Assembly: GCF_000412675.1 (NCBI RefSeq)
Contig: NC_021505.1
Coordinates: forward strand, 3,528,501-3,592,500
Length of the DNA stretch: 64,000 bases
Source: Pseudomonas putida NBRC 14164
GTDB taxonomy: Bacteria; Pseudomonadota; Gammaproteobacteria; Pseudomonadales; Pseudomonadaceae
Reading direction: 5' to 3'
This document shows positions 18,494-29,058 of this stretch, piece after piece. Position numbers and translations under genes: made by a program. The notes below the pieces were generated by a model that was not told where the DNA came from, did no database searches, and saw only the letters and a list, made by a program, of their open reading frames with translations. Each line of letters opens with the position of its first letter. Position 1 is the first letter of the stretch.

Positions 18494-19795
18494 TCACTCG
18501 CATCCTTTGTTTTCGGGGAAGTATTTGAGGCAGGCCAGGCTGACAACGCCGCCGGCCAACAGGAAGTAGGCCGGCGCCATCGGGGTGCCGAGCGCAGCAA
18601 TCAGCCAGGTCGCCACCAGCGGCGAGAACCCACCGAAAATCGTCACGCCCAGGCTGTAGCTGACCGAAGTGCCAAACGAGCGCCGCGCTTTCGGGAAGCC
18701 CTCCATCATCAGCGCAAAGAACGCACCGGCACCGATGCAGGTAGGCAGGATCAGGACCGCCACGCACATCATGGCCAGGCCCATATGCTGCACCTGCCCA
18801 AGCAGGTAGAACACCGGCAGGGTCAGCACCACCGGCATGGCAACCGTCCACCCCAGCAGGCGCTTGCGCAGCTGGTACTTGTCGGCAAACTTGCCCGCCA
18901 ACGGGCAGATGACCGCCATGCAGCCGCTGCTGATACAGGCAATCGCCATAGCGCTGCCGGCCGGGTAATGCAAGGCCGTGGTCAGGTAAGTGGGCATGTA
19001 GAACACGAACAGGTACATGCCGATGGTCGAGCTGGCCATCAGGCCGATACCCTGGGCGATACGTTTGAGCAGCTCGGCGTCCAGCACCTGGTCGGCCTTG
19101 TGCGCCGGGGCGGCCTCATGGGTTTCTGGCAAACGCGTGCGAATGTACCAACCGACCGGGCCGATCAGCAGGCCGAACATGAACGGTACCCGCCACCCCC
19201 AGCTTTCCAGGGCCGCGGGGTCGAGCAACTGGCTGAGGGCAAAGCCAAAGCCGGCCCCCAGCAATGCGGCGTATCCCTGGCTGGCGGCCTGCCAGCTGAC
19301 GTTCTGGCAACGGTTGCCAACCGCACTGGACTCCATCAGGAACACCGAGGCAGTACCCACCTCCCCGCCGGCCGACATGCCCTGGATGAGCCGGCCAGCC
19401 ACCAGCAACAGGGTCGCGAAAATGCCGATCTGCGAATAGGTGGGCGCAAATGCGATCAGCGCAGTACCCAAGGTCATCAGCCCGATGGTCAGGCTCAATG
19501 CCGCCTTGCGCCCGCGCCGGTCGGCATAGCGACCGATGACCATCGCCCCCACCGGGCGCATCAGGAAACCGACACCGAAGGTGGCCAGCGACATCAGCAA
19601 CGAAGCCATCGCCGACTCGGAGGGGAAGAAATGCTTGCCGATCAGCACAGCAAAAAAGCTGTAGATCGTGAAGTCGTACATTTCCAGTGCATTGCCCAGC
19701 GAGCAGGCAATCAAGGTTTTACGTGAGGAAGATGCCTGCGCGGCTGAATGCGCGCCCGTCTGCATGAGGGGCGGTGCGGGTAGCGGTCTAGTCAT
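18494..19795 (-). CDS. MFS transporter, metabolite:H+ symporter family
   Basis: The 433-residue, 12-helix transporter is of the ProP/ShiA-like (MHS) subfamily. Signatures: 'GNALEMYDFTIYSFFAVLIGKHFFP' at the first helix, 'RPVGAMVIGRYADRRGRKAAL' (loop 2-3 motif) and 'GRLIQGMSAGGEVGTASVFLME'. I chose ATG 19795 over a start 30 codons upstream because GGAG sits seven bases before it and the longer leader is not family-like. It probably imports an amino- or carboxylate-type substrate for the downstream M20 amidohydrolase, with which it overlaps. Confidence 0.87.
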   Translation of the reverse strand: MTRPLPAPPLMQTGAHSAAQASSSRKTLIACSLGNALEMYDFTIYSFFAVLIGKHFFPSESAMASLLMSLATFGVGFLMRPVGAMVIGRYADRRGRKAALSLTIGLMTLGTALIAFAPTYSQIGIFATLLLVAGRLIQGMSAGGEVGTASVFLMESSAVGNRCQNVSWQAASQGYAALLGAGFGFALSQLLDPAALESWGWRVPFMFGLLIGPVGWYIRTRLPETHEAAPAHKADQVLDAELLKRIAQGIGLMASSTIGMYLFVFYMPTYLTTALHYPAGSAMAIACISSGCMAVICPLAGKFADKYQLRKRLLGWTVAMPVVLTLPVFYLLGQVQHMGLAMMCVAVLILPTCIGAGAFFALMMEGFPKARRSFGTSVSYSLGVTIFGGFSPLVATWLIAALGTPMAPAYFLLAGGVVSLACLKYFPENKGCE

Positions 19796-20167
19796 TGTTA
19801 TCTCCGATGGCAATTCGCGGCGTGCAGCGAATATCGGCCAATCGGGCACCCAACACACTTGCAGTTTAGGCATGTGGCTAACCATTGGTTAATTGACCGG
19901 ACCGGTCGCTGACCAATTTGCCCTGAACTGGCGCACAGATTACCTTGCCTCTGCGCGCTGCCCCGTTAGTGCTCACTCAAGCGGGCAGCAAGCGCGGCCT
20001 CGCGCGTGCTCCAAGCCTGTCTAGCGCAGACCTTCTCGCCAACCGTAACGCCCCGCAGGGCCTTGATTAACCAAACGGCATGACATGGCCGAATAAGCAA
20101 TCACGCTGCAACGTGCTGTTCATCGACGCTACAGCCACCACATCACTGTGCTGGCCTGGAGTCGTGA
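19796..20167. promoter_or_regulatory. Divergent promoter region with palindrome
   Basis: This 372-base gap separates the MFS/amidohydrolase operon (-) from the porin gene (+). It contains GACCG-GAC-CGGTC at 19895-19907, inside a region with repeated TTGGTT/GACCAA half-sites (19885-19918). It is a plausible operator for the divergent units. No coding potential was seen in the remainder. Confidence 0.4.
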
Positions 20168-21298
20168 ATGAACACTCGCACTACGTCGTTGCTGTTGATG
20201 ATCCAAGGGGCATGCCTTGCCGCGCAGGCACAGGCCGAGGGCTTTCCGACGCTCGGCCGGATTGCGCCGGGGTTTGGTTATTACGGGGTGGATTACGGTT
20301 TCGATGACAAGCTCAAGGTCTACGGCACCGTGGATGCGTTCGCCAGCTATCACGACTCGCAGCACCACTCGGGCTTTCGCCTGGCCGGCGGTGGCGCCTG
20401 GACCAACAAGGTCGGGCTGTATGCCCGCAAGGGGCTGAACCCCGACACCGTGCTGGAACTCGACGTCGAGGAAGGCTTCAACGTGAATGGCAAAGCCCTG
20501 GAGGGCACCTGGGACACCATTGGTACCCTGCGCCTGGCAACGGTCGCCCTGCGCTCGCGCACCCTGGGCAAGCTTGAGTTCGGCAAGACCTACAGCATGG
20601 GCACGCCCACCTACGCCGACCCGTTCCTGGCCACCTACGGCTCACCCTACACCTACCTGGCCCTGCCGGCCGCCGGCAAGGGCGCTTTTTACCTGGACCT
20701 GCGCCCCAAGCACACCCTGGCCTACACCAGCCCGAACCTGAACGGCTTCAGCATCGGCACCGCGCTAAGCTTCGGCTTCGACGATGCCGCCAGCCAGGGG
20801 CGCACCGTGCGTGGCGGCGGCGCCAGGCTGCAATACCGCAACAGCCGGGTGATGCTGCTGGCCTCCTACAACCTGTATTACAGCGACCCCTGGGACGACG
20901 CTGGCACTTCACGTCAGGCCGCCAACTACTACAAAAGCCTGTCGGCGTTCTACGATTTCGGCCCACTGGCCACCAGCCTGACCTGGCAACGCCAGGACGT
21001 AGACCAGGCCGGCACGCCCAGTACCACGCTGTACACCTTCGGGGTGATGGCGCCAGTCGGCGAGCGGGATGTGCTGCGCCTGGCCGTGATGCAACGCGAG
21101 GTCACCGCCCGCGACAAGGACGCAGCAGGGGTAATGATCGGCTATGACCATTTCATCAACCCACGCTGGGCCGTCTACGGACGGCTCGGCCTGATTGCCA
21201 ACCAGCGTGCGTCGTCCGTCACCTACGCAGGCACCCCGGTGGATCAGGTTGGCGACAACCCTGGCAACGTGTCGCTAGGCATGTACTACCACTTCTGA
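20168..21298 (+). CDS. Gram-negative general porin
   Basis: The 376-residue outer-membrane protein has a signal peptide (MNTRTTSLLLMIQGACLAAQAQA) and ends in '...NVSLGMYYHF'; the terminal Phe is the Bam recognition signature. The mature part shows alternating beta-strands typical of 16-stranded OmpC/Burkholderia-type porins ('KLKVYGTVDAFASY', 'GKLEFGKTYS', 'YTSPNLNGFSIGTAL'). It lies divergent from the M20/MFS operon, so it may admit the same substrate across the outer membrane. GGAG precedes ATG 20168. Confidence 0.85.
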   Translation: MNTRTTSLLLMIQGACLAAQAQAEGFPTLGRIAPGFGYYGVDYGFDDKLKVYGTVDAFASYHDSQHHSGFRLAGGGAWTNKVGLYARKGLNPDTVLELDVEEGFNVNGKALEGTWDTIGTLRLATVALRSRTLGKLEFGKTYSMGTPTYADPFLATYGSPYTYLALPAAGKGAFYLDLRPKHTLAYTSPNLNGFSIGTALSFGFDDAASQGRTVRGGGARLQYRNSRVMLLASYNLYYSDPWDDAGTSRQAANYYKSLSAFYDFGPLATSLTWQRQDVDQAGTPSTTLYTFGVMAPVGERDVLRLAVMQREVTARDKDAAGVMIGYDHFINPRWAVYGRLGLIANQRASSVTYAGTPVDQVGDNPGNVSLGMYYHF

Positions 21299-22213
21299 CG
21301 CCACTGGGCGTGTTTGCCTGAGTACCTGCCCGCGCAAGCTGTGGAACAGCTCCTGGGCAGGCGCCGTAAGGCTGTGGCGGTCGATACAGACCAGGTTGAT
21401 GGGGTAGTCCGGAATCAGTTCCTGCACGGCCATGGCCACGTACTCGCAATCCACGCCAAAGGTAAACCCCCGGTCCACCGCCAGCTCGCTGATGGTCATC
21501 AACGATTCGGTGTTCTTCAGCAGCTTGAGCGCCATCATCACAGAGGTGCACTCAATGGTGTTCTGCGGCACCTGAAGGCCGTTCACCTCAAACAGCTGGT
21601 GAAACTGCGAAGCCTGGTCGGACAGCTCGTCCAGGCTGATCCAGTGGCCGTACTGCAAGGTGCGCAGCGACTTGGAAAACTTTTGTGCGTTGGACGCGTG
21701 GCAAATCACCCTGCCCTTGATACTGCCCAGCGCCTCCCAGTCCAGGCTCAGCCGGCTCAGCGGTTGCTGCGAGGTAATGGCAAAGTCCAGGCTGCCGTCG
21801 CGCAGGCGTTGCAGGATCTGGCTGGGGCGCAAGTCGGTGATGGTGATCTTCACTCGCGGGTACTTGCGCCGGAACGCCAGGATGCTCTCATCGACACCAT
21901 CGAGCATCGCCGTCAGCGATGTGACCCCGATCGACACAGCGCCCAGCGCGGCATCCTGAATGCTCGCCGCTTCGATCTGCAGGCGACGAATGCTCTCCAC
22001 CACGAGGTTGGCGTGGCGAATGACACGCTTGCCTTCCTCGGTAAGGGCCATGCCTTTGTGCGAGCGCTGCAACAGGCTGAAGCCGACCTCCCGTTCCAGG
22101 TCCTTGATCGAACGGCTCAGCGCAGGCTGGGTAATGTGCATGAGCTTGGAAGCTTCAAGGATGCTGCCTGCGTTGTGGATGGCGACCAGCGCCTTGAGTT
22201 GATGCAGTTTCAA
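21275..22213 (-). CDS. LysR-family transcriptional regulator
   Basis: The 312-residue product has an N-terminal winged HTH ('LKALVAIHNAGSILEASKLMHITQPALSRSIKDLEREVG', residues 5-45) and a C-terminal effector domain ('GAVSIGVTSLTAMLDGVDESILAF...'). It resembles the AbgR/TsaR branch, which fits a role over the nearby N-acyl amino acid hydrolase, MFS and porin genes. Its 3' end overlaps the porin gene by 24 bases in convergent orientation. Ligand unknown. Confidence 0.87.
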   Translation of the reverse strand: MKLHQLKALVAIHNAGSILEASKLMHITQPALSRSIKDLEREVGFSLLQRSHKGMALTEEGKRVIRHANLVVESIRRLQIEAASIQDAALGAVSIGVTSLTAMLDGVDESILAFRRKYPRVKITITDLRPSQILQRLRDGSLDFAITSQQPLSRLSLDWEALGSIKGRVICHASNAQKFSKSLRTLQYGHWISLDELSDQASQFHQLFEVNGLQVPQNTIECTSVMMALKLLKNTESLMTISELAVDRGFTFGVDCEYVAMAVQELIPDYPINLVCIDRHSLTAPAQELFHSLRGQVLRQTRPVASEVVVHA

Positions 22214-22295
22214 CCGTCTTTTCCCTTGTTGTTATCGGGTCGGTTTGAAATAGGCTTTGGCGACCCTGACAGGCCCTGACTGAAAGGCCTGGCGG

Positions 22296-22802
22296 CTAAA
22301 CGTGACGCAACGTGGCCAGCATGCTCGCCGCATCACTGACCTCGAACTTGCCAGGCGCTTCGACAGCGATGTGTTTGACAACCAGGTTGTCGACCACCAT
22401 GGCGTAACGCAGCGAACGGCGACCCAACCCACGCGCCGACAGGTCCTGGCTCAGGCCCAGTGCGTCGCTGAATTCGCCGTTACCATCGCCGATCATCCTC
22501 ACCGCTTCGCCCACCTGCAGGCTGTTGCCCCAGGCATTCATGACAAAGGCATCGTTCACGGACACACAGAGAATCTCGTCAACGCCCTCGGCGAACAACG
22601 CTTGTGCCTCAGCGACATAACCCGGGACGTGGCGTTCGGAGCAGGTAGGCGTGAACGCGCCGGGCAAACCGAACACAACCACTTTTTTCTGCTTGCAGCG
22701 CTCGTGAACGGAAAAGGCATTGGGGCCGATCGCGCAGGCGCCCTCGTCATTGTTGTACTCGTACAGCGTAACGTCGGGCAGTAGATCGCCAGTGTTGATC
22801 AT
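22296..22802 (-). CDS. Peroxiredoxin (Prx5-like)
   Basis: The 168-residue thiol peroxidase reduces H2O2 and alkyl hydroperoxides. The active-site region 'GAFTPTCSERHVPGY' contains the peroxidatic Cys; 'KKVVVFGLPGAFTP' and 'VSVNDAFVMNAWG' are Prx5/hybrid-type markers. ATG 22802 follows AGGAG; an upstream in-frame extension is not supported. It is probably cytoplasmic, as there is no signal peptide, and uses thioredoxin or glutaredoxin for regeneration. The small cysteine-rich gene upstream is co-directional. Confidence 0.9.
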   Translation of the reverse strand: MINTGDLLPDVTLYEYNNDEGACAIGPNAFSVHERCKQKKVVVFGLPGAFTPTCSERHVPGYVAEAQALFAEGVDEILCVSVNDAFVMNAWGNSLQVGEAVRMIGDGNGEFSDALGLSQDLSARGLGRRSLRYAMVVDNLVVKHIAVEAPGKFEVSDAASMLATLRHV

Positions 22803-22890
22803 CGTGGTCTCCTGGGTGCGTTGATGGCCGGGCACGTTATGATGCCGCAGTCCACCAGGCCAGGTACACCATGCCCGCCGCAACGTCCGT

Positions 22891-23124
22891 TCAACGCGCC
22901 AATATCGCCTGGGTATGGTCGATGGAAGGAACGGGCACCAGCACACGCCGAGCCGCCAGCCATTCCCGCATGCGCGCCGTATCGAAAATCTGCCCCTCTT
23001 CCATCATCACCAGGATGAGCGCTTGTGACATTCGGTAACATCCACACTGGGAGCAATGCCGCTCTTCCCATCCATGGGTGCATTCAACGGATTGCGCCTG
23101 CCCTGCGCAAATCAGACAACTCAT
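22891..23124 (-). CDS. Small cysteine-rich (zinc ribbon-like) protein
   Basis: The 77-residue product has a CxxC at residues 3-6 and a C...H...'CSQCGCYRMS' cluster (residues 16-32), then a helical tail. This suggests one zinc site. A GGGGG ribosome binding site precedes ATG 23124. It lies 88 bases upstream of the peroxiredoxin gene on the same strand and may share its transcript. The family is unknown to me. A longer frame starting at 23187 lacks a good start. Confidence 0.6.
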   Translation of the reverse strand: MSCLICAGQAQSVECTHGWEERHCSQCGCYRMSQALILVMMEEGQIFDTARMREWLAARRVLVPVPSIDHTQAILAR

Positions 23125-23259
23125 GTAAGCCCCCTGTTGTTTTTGTCCATGGAGGGTGAACGCAAGGTTACGAAAATCGTATGCCAAGCGCTGTACATGA
23201 GATTTTCATGCCAACTTTGAACTCCCTGCCTTTTTCAAAGCGCGATCAGGGCACAACGC

Positions 23260-24252
23260 TCAACCGGCAACGACGCGTTCCGCTAACTGCACCTGCTGGT
23301 CAGCATGGTAGGACGAACGCACCAATGGCCCGGACGCCACGTTTCTGAACCCCATTGCCAAGCCCTGCTCGGCAAACCAGGCAAAGGTGTCCGGGTGCAC
23401 GAAGCGCTGCACCGGCAGGTGGCTGCGTGAAGGCTGCAAGTACTGCCCCAACGTCAGCATGTCGACCTGATGCTCGCGCATGCGCTGCATCACTTCGATC
23501 ACTTCTTCATCGGTTTCGCCCAGGCCGAGCATCAGCCCGGACTTGGTCGGCACCTTCGGTACCTGGTGCTTGAAGCGCTCCAGCAGGTCCAGCGACCACT
23601 CGAAATCCGAGCCCGGCCGGGCCGCCTTGTACAGGCGCGGCACGGTTTCGAGGTTGTGGTTGAACACGTCTGGCGGTTCTTTCCCGGTGATGGCCAGGGC
23701 CACCTCCATGCGCCCGCGGTAATCGGGCACCAGGGTTTCCAGCTGAATGCCCGGCGACAGCCTGCGGATCTCGCGCAGGCAATCGGCAAAATGCCCGGCG
23801 CCGCCATCGCGCAGGTCGTCCCGGTCCACCGAAGTGATCACCACGTACTTCAGGCCCAGGTCGGCGATGGCGATGGCCAGGTTCTTCGGCTCGTCGACGT
23901 CCAGCGGCCTGGGCCGACCATGGCCGACGTCGCAGAACGGGCACCGCCGGGTGCAGATGTCGCCCATGATCATGAACGTCGCCGTGCCGCCAGAGAAGCA
24001 CTCCCCCAGGTTCGGGCAGGCGGCTTCCTCGCACACGCTGTGCAGCTTGTGCTTGCGCAGCAGGGCCTTTACCCGCGCTACCTCGGGTGTGGTAGGGATG
24101 GCCACGCGAATCCAGTCGGGCTTGCGAGGCACATCCTCGGTGGGCAGGATTTTAACCGGGATACGCGCCACCTTTTCGGCGCCGCGCAGTTTCACCCCGG
24201 CCTGCACAGGCTGCGGTCGCGGTGGTGTGTGTTGCAGTTGTTCGGTTGGCAC
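23260..24252 (-). CDS. lipA: Lipoyl synthase
   Basis: The 330-residue radical SAM enzyme inserts two sulfurs into the octanoyl chain on lipoyl domains such as that of GcvH. Both iron-sulfur signatures are visible: the auxiliary cluster motif '[12 protein letters not shown]' and the radical SAM motif '[10 protein letters not shown]' (CxxxCxxC). '[10 protein letters not shown]' near the end carries the conserved RSSY serine that ligates the auxiliary cluster. It starts at GTG 24252 with AGGAG seven bases upstream. It is the last gene of gcvH-gcvP-glyA-lipA, separated from glyA by a REP pair. It is probably a dedicated paralogue serving the glycine-inducible H-protein, since pseudomonads usually also carry lipA with lipB. 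Confidence 0.95.
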   Translation of the reverse strand: MPTEQLQHTPPRPQPVQAGVKLRGAEKVARIPVKILPTEDVPRKPDWIRVAIPTTPEVARVKALLRKHKLHSVCEEAACPNLGECFSGGTATFMIMGDICTRRCPFCDVGHGRPRPLDVDEPKNLAIAIADLGLKYVVITSVDRDDLRDGGAGHFADCLREIRRLSPGIQLETLVPDYRGRMEVALAITGKEPPDVFNHNLETVPRLYKAARPGSDFEWSLDLLERFKHQVPKVPTKSGLMLGLGETDEEVIEVMQRMREHQVDMLTLGQYLQPSRSHLPVQRFVHPDTFAWFAEQGLAMGFRNVASGPLVRSSYHADQQVQLAERVVAG

Positions 24253-24298
24253 GGCTGGCTCCTGGCTCTGGGCTGATATTGACCGACAGCATCACAGC

Positions 24299-24414
24299 GG
24301 GGCTGCTTTGCAGCCCTTCGCGGGCTTGCCCGCTCCCACAGGTGCGGCACTGGACTCAGGTATAGCGCAACTCCTGTGGGAGCGGGCAAGCCCGCGAAGG
24401 GCCGCAGAGCGGCC
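24299..24414. repeat. Paired REP palindrome between lipA and glyA
   Basis: Two inverted arms of 30 perfectly complementary bases (24313-24342 and 24373-24402, core CGCGGGCTTGCCCGCTCCCA) carry weaker extensions and face each other across about 30 bases. This is the P. putida-type REP sequence. It sits inside the gcv operon and may reduce expression of lipA or stabilise the upstream mRNA. Confidence 0.88.
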
Positions 24415-24418
24415 CCAT

Positions 24419-25675
24419 TTACGAGGCCGGATATACCGGGAACAGCTTGCACAACTCAGAGACCTGGCCCGCCACATGGGCTTCGACGTCAGCATCACCG
24501 AGGTGGTCGAGAATGTCGCAGATCCAGCTTGCCAGGGCACGGCACTGCGCTTCCTTGAAGCCACGGGTCGTCACCGCCGGGGTGCCAATGCGCAGGCCCG
24601 AGGTCACGAACGGCGACTGCGGGTCGTTGGGCACGGCGTTCTTGTTCACCGTGATGTGCGCACGCCCCAGGGCAGCATCGGCGTCCTTGCCGGTAATGCC
24701 CTGGCGGATCAGGCTGACCAGGAACAGATGGTTGTCGGTGCCGCCTGAAACCACGTCGAAGCCCCGCTGCATGAACACCTGTGCCATGGCCTGGGCGTTG
24801 CTGATGACCTGGCGCTGGTAGTCCTTGAAGCCAGGCTCCAAAGCCTCCTTGAAGCACACCGCCTTGGCCGCGATCACGTGCATCAGCGGCCCGCCCTGCC
24901 CGCCCGGGAACACCGCCGAATTGAGCTTTTTCTCAAGCTCCGGGTCCGCCTTGGCCAGAATCAGGCCACCACGTGGACCGCGCAGGGTCTTGTGGGTGGT
25001 GGTGGTGACCACATCGGCATACGGCAGCGGGTTGGGGTACAACCCCGCCGCTACCAGCCCGGCGACGTGGGCCATGTCGACGAACAGGTAGGCCCCGACC
25101 TTGTCGGCGATCTGCCGAAAGCGCGGGAAGTCGAGGGTTTTCGAATAGGCCGAGAAGCCCGCCACGATCATCTTCGGCTGGTGCTCGACGGCCAGGCGCT
25201 CGACTTCGTCGTAGTCGATCAGGCCGTTGGCGTCGATGCCATATTGCACCGCGTTGTACAGCTTGCCCGAGGACGACACCTTGGCACCGTGGGTCAGGTG
25301 GCCGCCATGCGCCAGGCTCATGCCCAACAGGGTGTCGCCGGCTTGCAGCAAGGCCAGGTAGACCGCAGCGTTGGCCTGGGAGCCGGAATGCGGCTGGACG
25401 TTGGCATAACCCGCCCCGAACAGTTGTTTTGCACGGTCGATGGCCAACTGCTCGACCACGTCGACATGCTCGCAGCCGCCGTAATAACGCTTGCCGGGGT
25501 AGCCTTCGGCGTACTTGTTGGTCAGTTCGGTACCTTGGGCCTGCATCACCTGCGGGCTGGTGTAGTTTTCCGAAGCGATCAGCTCGATGTGGTCTTCCTG
25601 GCGTTGCACTTCGCGGCGGATGGCCTCGGACAGCGCAGGGTCGAAATCGGACAGAGTCAGGCTTTTATGGAACAT
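24419..25675 (-). CDS. glyA: Serine hydroxymethyltransferase
   Basis: The 418-residue PLP enzyme interconverts serine and glycine with tetrahydrofolate. Family signatures: '[10 protein letters not shown]', '[15 protein letters not shown]', '[11 protein letters not shown]', '[12 protein letters not shown]', and the PLP lysine K229 in '[17 protein letters not shown]'. Its length is exactly normal. In this operon it would convert part of the glycine to serine, using the one-carbon unit released by the glycine cleavage system. Confidence 0.96.
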   Translation of the reverse strand: MFHKSLTLSDFDPALSEAIRREVQRQEDHIELIASENYTSPQVMQAQGTELTNKYAEGYPGKRYYGGCEHVDVVEQLAIDRAKQLFGAGYANVQPHSGSQANAAVYLALLQAGDTLLGMSLAHGGHLTHGAKVSSSGKLYNAVQYGIDANGLIDYDEVERLAVEHQPKMIVAGFSAYSKTLDFPRFRQIADKVGAYLFVDMAHVAGLVAAGLYPNPLPYADVVTTTTHKTLRGPRGGLILAKADPELEKKLNSAVFPGGQGGPLMHVIAAKAVCFKEALEPGFKDYQRQVISNAQAMAQVFMQRGFDVVSGGTDNHLFLVSLIRQGITGKDADAALGRAHITVNKNAVPNDPQSPFVTSGLRIGTPAVTTRGFKEAQCRALASWICDILDHLGDADVEAHVAGQVSELCKLFPVYPAS

Positions 25676-25738
25676 GGCTGTGATTCCTTGATTGTCTGGT
25701 GGGCAAATAGGGCCCGGAGCGGCTCCGGGCCAGCAGGG

Positions 25739-28609
25739 TCAGGCGTCTTGATAGCTCGACAGCGGCGGGCAGGCGCAGGCCAGGTTGCGGTCGCCGTAAA
25801 CGTTGTCCACGCGCCCGACCGGCGGCCAGTACTTGCTCTCGCGCAGGTCGGCAAGCGGGTACACCGCCAGTTCCCGGCTATAGCTGTGGGCCCATTCACC
25901 GACCAGTTCGCTGGCAGTGTGCGGGGCGTTCTTCAACGGGTTGTCGAGCGCGTCCAGGGTGCCGTTTTCCACCGCGCGAATTTCTTCGCGGATGCAGATC
26001 ATCGCGGCGCAGAAGCGGTCCAGTTCCTCCTTGGACTCGCTCTCGGTCGGCTCGACCATCAGCGTGCCGGCCACCGGGAAGGACATGGTCGGGGCATGGA
26101 AGCCAAAGTCGATCAGCCGTTTTGCCACATCCTCCACGCCAATGCCGCTGCTGTCCTTGAGCGGGCGCAGGTCAAGAATGCACTCGTGGGCCACCAGGCC
26201 GTTCTCGCCGGTGTACAGCACCGGGTAGTGCTCTTCCAGGCGCCGGGCAATGTAGTTGGCACTGAGGATCGCCAGCTGCGAGGCACGCTTGAGCCCTGCC
26301 CCGCCCATCATGCGGATGTACATCCAGGTGATCGGCAAGATACTTGCACTGCCATACGGAGCTGCACTTACCGCCCCCTGCTGCTTGGGCAGGTGGCCGT
26401 GCCCCGGCAGAAACGGCGCCAGGTGCGCCTTGACGCCGATCGGGCCGACCCCAGGGCCACCACCGCCGTGGGGAATGCAGAAGGTCTTGTGCAGGTTCAG
26501 GTGCGACACATCGCCACCGAACTTGCCGGGCGCACACAACCCGACCATGGCGTTCATGTTGGCGCCGTCCAGGTACACCTGGCCGCCACACGCATGAATG
26601 ATGTCGCAGATTCGCGTGATGACGTCTTCGAACACACCGTGGGTCGAAGGGTAGGTAATCATCAGGGCCGCCAGCCTGGCCTTGTGTTGCTCTGCCTTGT
26701 GCTGCAGGTCGGCCACATCGACATTGCCGCGCTCATCGCAGTTGACCACCACCACCTGCATGCCGGCCATCTGCGCCGTGGCCGGGTTGGTGCCATGGGC
26801 CGACGACGGGATCAGGCACACATCACGCCCGGCCTCGCCACGGCTGGCGTGGTAGGCGCGTATGGCCAGCAGGCCGGCGTACTCGCCCTGGGACCCGGCG
26901 TTGGGCTGCAACGACATGGCGTCATACCCGGTGGCCGCACACAGCATGGCCTCCAGCTCATCGGTCAGTTGGCGGTAGCCCAGCGACTGGCTGGCCGGGG
27001 CGAACGGGTGGAGGGCGCCGAACTCGGGCCAGGTGATCGGGGTCATCTCGCTGGCAGCGTTGAGCTTCATGGTGCACGAGCCCAGGGCGATCATGCTGCG
27101 GTCCAGGGCCAGGTCCTTGTCGCCCAGGCGACGCAGGTAGCGCATCAACTCGGTTTCAGAGTGGTAACGGTTGAACACCGGGTGCTGCAGGTAATGCGTG
27201 TCACGCAGCAGCACCGACGGCAGGCAATCGGCACCGTCGGCAGCCAAAGCGGCGAAGTCCGGAAGCGCCTGCCCGGCGCCCGCGAACACCTGCCACAAGG
27301 CCTCGACGCTCCCCTGCTCGCAGGTTTCATCCAGCGCGACGCCAACCCGTAAGTCGTCGATCAGGCGCAGGTTCAGCCGGGCAGCGTTGGCCGCCGCCAG
27401 CACATCGGCCAACGGCCTGGCGGTTACCACGCTGACGGTGTCGAAGAAGTGCGCCTGTTCGACATGATGCCCAAGCTGGCGCAACCCCTGCACCAGGATC
27501 GCCGTCAGGCGATGCACTCGCCGGGCGATCTGTGCCAGGCCTTGCGGACCGTGGTAAACCGCATACATGCTGGCGATGTTGGCCAGCAGCACTTGGGCGG
27601 TGCAGATGTTGCTGGTAGCTTTCTCGCGGCGGATATGTTGCTCGCGCGTCTGCATGGCCAGGCGCAAGGCCGGTTTGCCGAAGCGGTCGATGGACACGCC
27701 GACCAGGCGGCCGGGCATGTCGCGCTTGAACACATCGCGGGTGGCGAAGTATGCCGCGTGCGGGCCGCCGAAACCCAGTGGCACACCAAAGCGCTGGGCG
27801 CTGCCGATGACCACGTCTGCGCCCCACTCCCCCGGGGGCGCCAGCAAAGTCAGGGCCAGCAGGTCTGCGGATACCGAAACCAGCGCGCCCGCTGCGTGGG
27901 CGCGTTGCACCAAGGCCCGGTGATCGACAATTGCACCGGTACTGGCCGGGTACTGCAACAGCAGGCCGAAATAGCCGTCCAGGGGCTGGCCCTCCAGCGC
28001 CGCCTCATCACCGATGACCACCTCGATACCCAGTGGCCGCGCACGGGTAAGCAACACATCGAGGGTTTGCGGGTGGCAATCGCGGGAAGCGAAGAACGCC
28101 GGGGCTTTGTTCTTCGCCAGGCGCTTGCAGAAGGTCATGGCCTCGGCGGCAGCGGTGGCTTCATCGAGCAACGAGGCGTTGGCGATTTCCATACCGGTCA
28201 GGTCGCTGACCAGGGTCTGGAAGTTCAGCAGTGCTTCCAGGCGGCCTTGGGAAATTTCCGGCTGGTACGGGGTGTACGCGGTGTACCATGCCGGGTTCTC
28301 CAGCAGGTTGCGCAGGATCGGGGCCGGCGTATGGCAAGGGTAATAGCCCTGGCCGATGTGGTTGCTATACAGCTGGTTGTTCGCGGCAATCCCCTTGAGT
28401 GCGGCCAGCGCCTCTGCCTCGCCCTGCCCCGGGGTCAGCGTGAGCACACTGCTGCCTTTTATACTGGCGGGGATGACGCTGTCGACCAGCGCATCGAGCG
28501 AATCATGGCCGGTCAGCGCCAGCATGGCCTCGATGTCGTCTTCGCGCGGGCCAATGTGACGGGCGACAAATTCATCAAGCGTGCCCAGCGGGATACAGGG
28601 GTTGTTCAT
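25739..28609 (-). CDS. gcvP: Glycine dehydrogenase (decarboxylating), P-protein
   Basis: The 956-residue PLP enzyme decarboxylates glycine and passes the aminomethyl group to the lipoyl arm of GcvH. Signatures: '[15 protein letters not shown]' at the N-terminus, '[21 protein letters not shown]', '[20 protein letters not shown]' and, in the second half, the PLP-lysine region '[18 protein letters not shown]'. Full length with both halves fused. I chose ATG 28609; a GTG three codons upstream is possible. The gap to gcvH is only 15 bases. No gcvT lies in this cluster, so the T-protein must be encoded elsewhere. Confidence 0.96.
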   Translation of the reverse strand: MNNPCIPLGTLDEFVARHIGPREDDIEAMLALTGHDSLDALVDSVIPASIKGSSVLTLTPGQGEAEALAALKGIAANNQLYSNHIGQGYYPCHTPAPILRNLLENPAWYTAYTPYQPEISQGRLEALLNFQTLVSDLTGMEIANASLLDEATAAAEAMTFCKRLAKNKAPAFFASRDCHPQTLDVLLTRARPLGIEVVIGDEAALEGQPLDGYFGLLLQYPASTGAIVDHRALVQRAHAAGALVSVSADLLALTLLAPPGEWGADVVIGSAQRFGVPLGFGGPHAAYFATRDVFKRDMPGRLVGVSIDRFGKPALRLAMQTREQHIRREKATSNICTAQVLLANIASMYAVYHGPQGLAQIARRVHRLTAILVQGLRQLGHHVEQAHFFDTVSVVTARPLADVLAAANAARLNLRLIDDLRVGVALDETCEQGSVEALWQVFAGAGQALPDFAALAADGADCLPSVLLRDTHYLQHPVFNRYHSETELMRYLRRLGDKDLALDRSMIALGSCTMKLNAASEMTPITWPEFGALHPFAPASQSLGYRQLTDELEAMLCAATGYDAMSLQPNAGSQGEYAGLLAIRAYHASRGEAGRDVCLIPSSAHGTNPATAQMAGMQVVVVNCDERGNVDVADLQHKAEQHKARLAALMITYPSTHGVFEDVITRICDIIHACGGQVYLDGANMNAMVGLCAPGKFGGDVSHLNLHKTFCIPHGGGGPGVGPIGVKAHLAPFLPGHGHLPKQQGAVSAAPYGSASILPITWMYIRMMGGAGLKRASQLAILSANYIARRLEEHYPVLYTGENGLVAHECILDLRPLKDSSGIGVEDVAKRLIDFGFHAPTMSFPVAGTLMVEPTESESKEELDRFCAAMICIREEIRAVENGTLDALDNPLKNAPHTASELVGEWAHSYSRELAVYPLADLRESKYWPPVGRVDNVYGDRNLACACPPLSSYQDA

Positions 28610-28624
28610 GGCGGCCACCCCGGT

Positions 28625-29002
28625 TCAGGCGTTGTCGGCCAGGAAGCGGTCGTAGCCGTCCTGGTCCATCAGGCTATCGAGGTCAGCAGAGTTGCTGGCC
28701 TGGATACGGAAGAACCAGCCGTCCTGCATCGGCGAGGCGTTGATCAGCTCAGGGTCGTCGGCCAGTGCCTGGTTGACGGCTACCACCGTGCCTGTTACCG
28801 GCATGGTGATGTTGCTGGCGGCCTTTACCGACTCGAGCACCGCGACTTCATTGCCTTCCCCGTACTCACCAGGCTCCGGCAGTTGCACGAACACCACGTC
28901 ACCCAGGGCCTGCTGGGCATAGCTGGTAATGCCGACGGTCAGCTCGCCGGTCGCTTCCAGACGCAGCCATTCGTGTTCGGGCGTAAAACGCAGAGTGCTC
29001 AT
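28625..29002 (-). CDS. gcvH: Glycine cleavage system H-protein
   Basis: The 125-residue lipoyl carrier protein starts 'MSTLRFTPEHEWLRLE' and carries the lipoyl lysine K60 in 'AVLESVKAASNI'. ATG 29002 is preceded by AGAGGA; a longer frame upstream has no ribosome binding site and would run across the sigma54 promoter. It is the first gene of the operon and shuttles the aminomethyl and dihydrolipoyl groups between P-, T- and L-proteins. Confidence 0.96.
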   Translation of the reverse strand: MSTLRFTPEHEWLRLEATGELTVGITSYAQQALGDVVFVQLPEPGEYGEGNEVAVLESVKAASNITMPVTGTVVAVNQALADDPELINASPMQDGWFFRIQASNSADLDSLMDQDGYDRFLADNA

Positions 29003-29058
29003 GGACGTTCCTCTCTTGTTATCGGGTGGGTCCCTGTGCGGGACTGCCAGATACAAGA

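Noticed and set aside
24299..24414. REP palindromes as possible CRISPR repeats
   Set aside because: They occur as inverted pairs scattered over the window, not as direct repeats with spacers, and no cas gene is present.
24878..27352. Long plus-strand frame opposite glyA and gcvP
   Set aside because: The minus strand encodes full-length, motif-bearing GlyA and GcvP; the plus frame is compositional.
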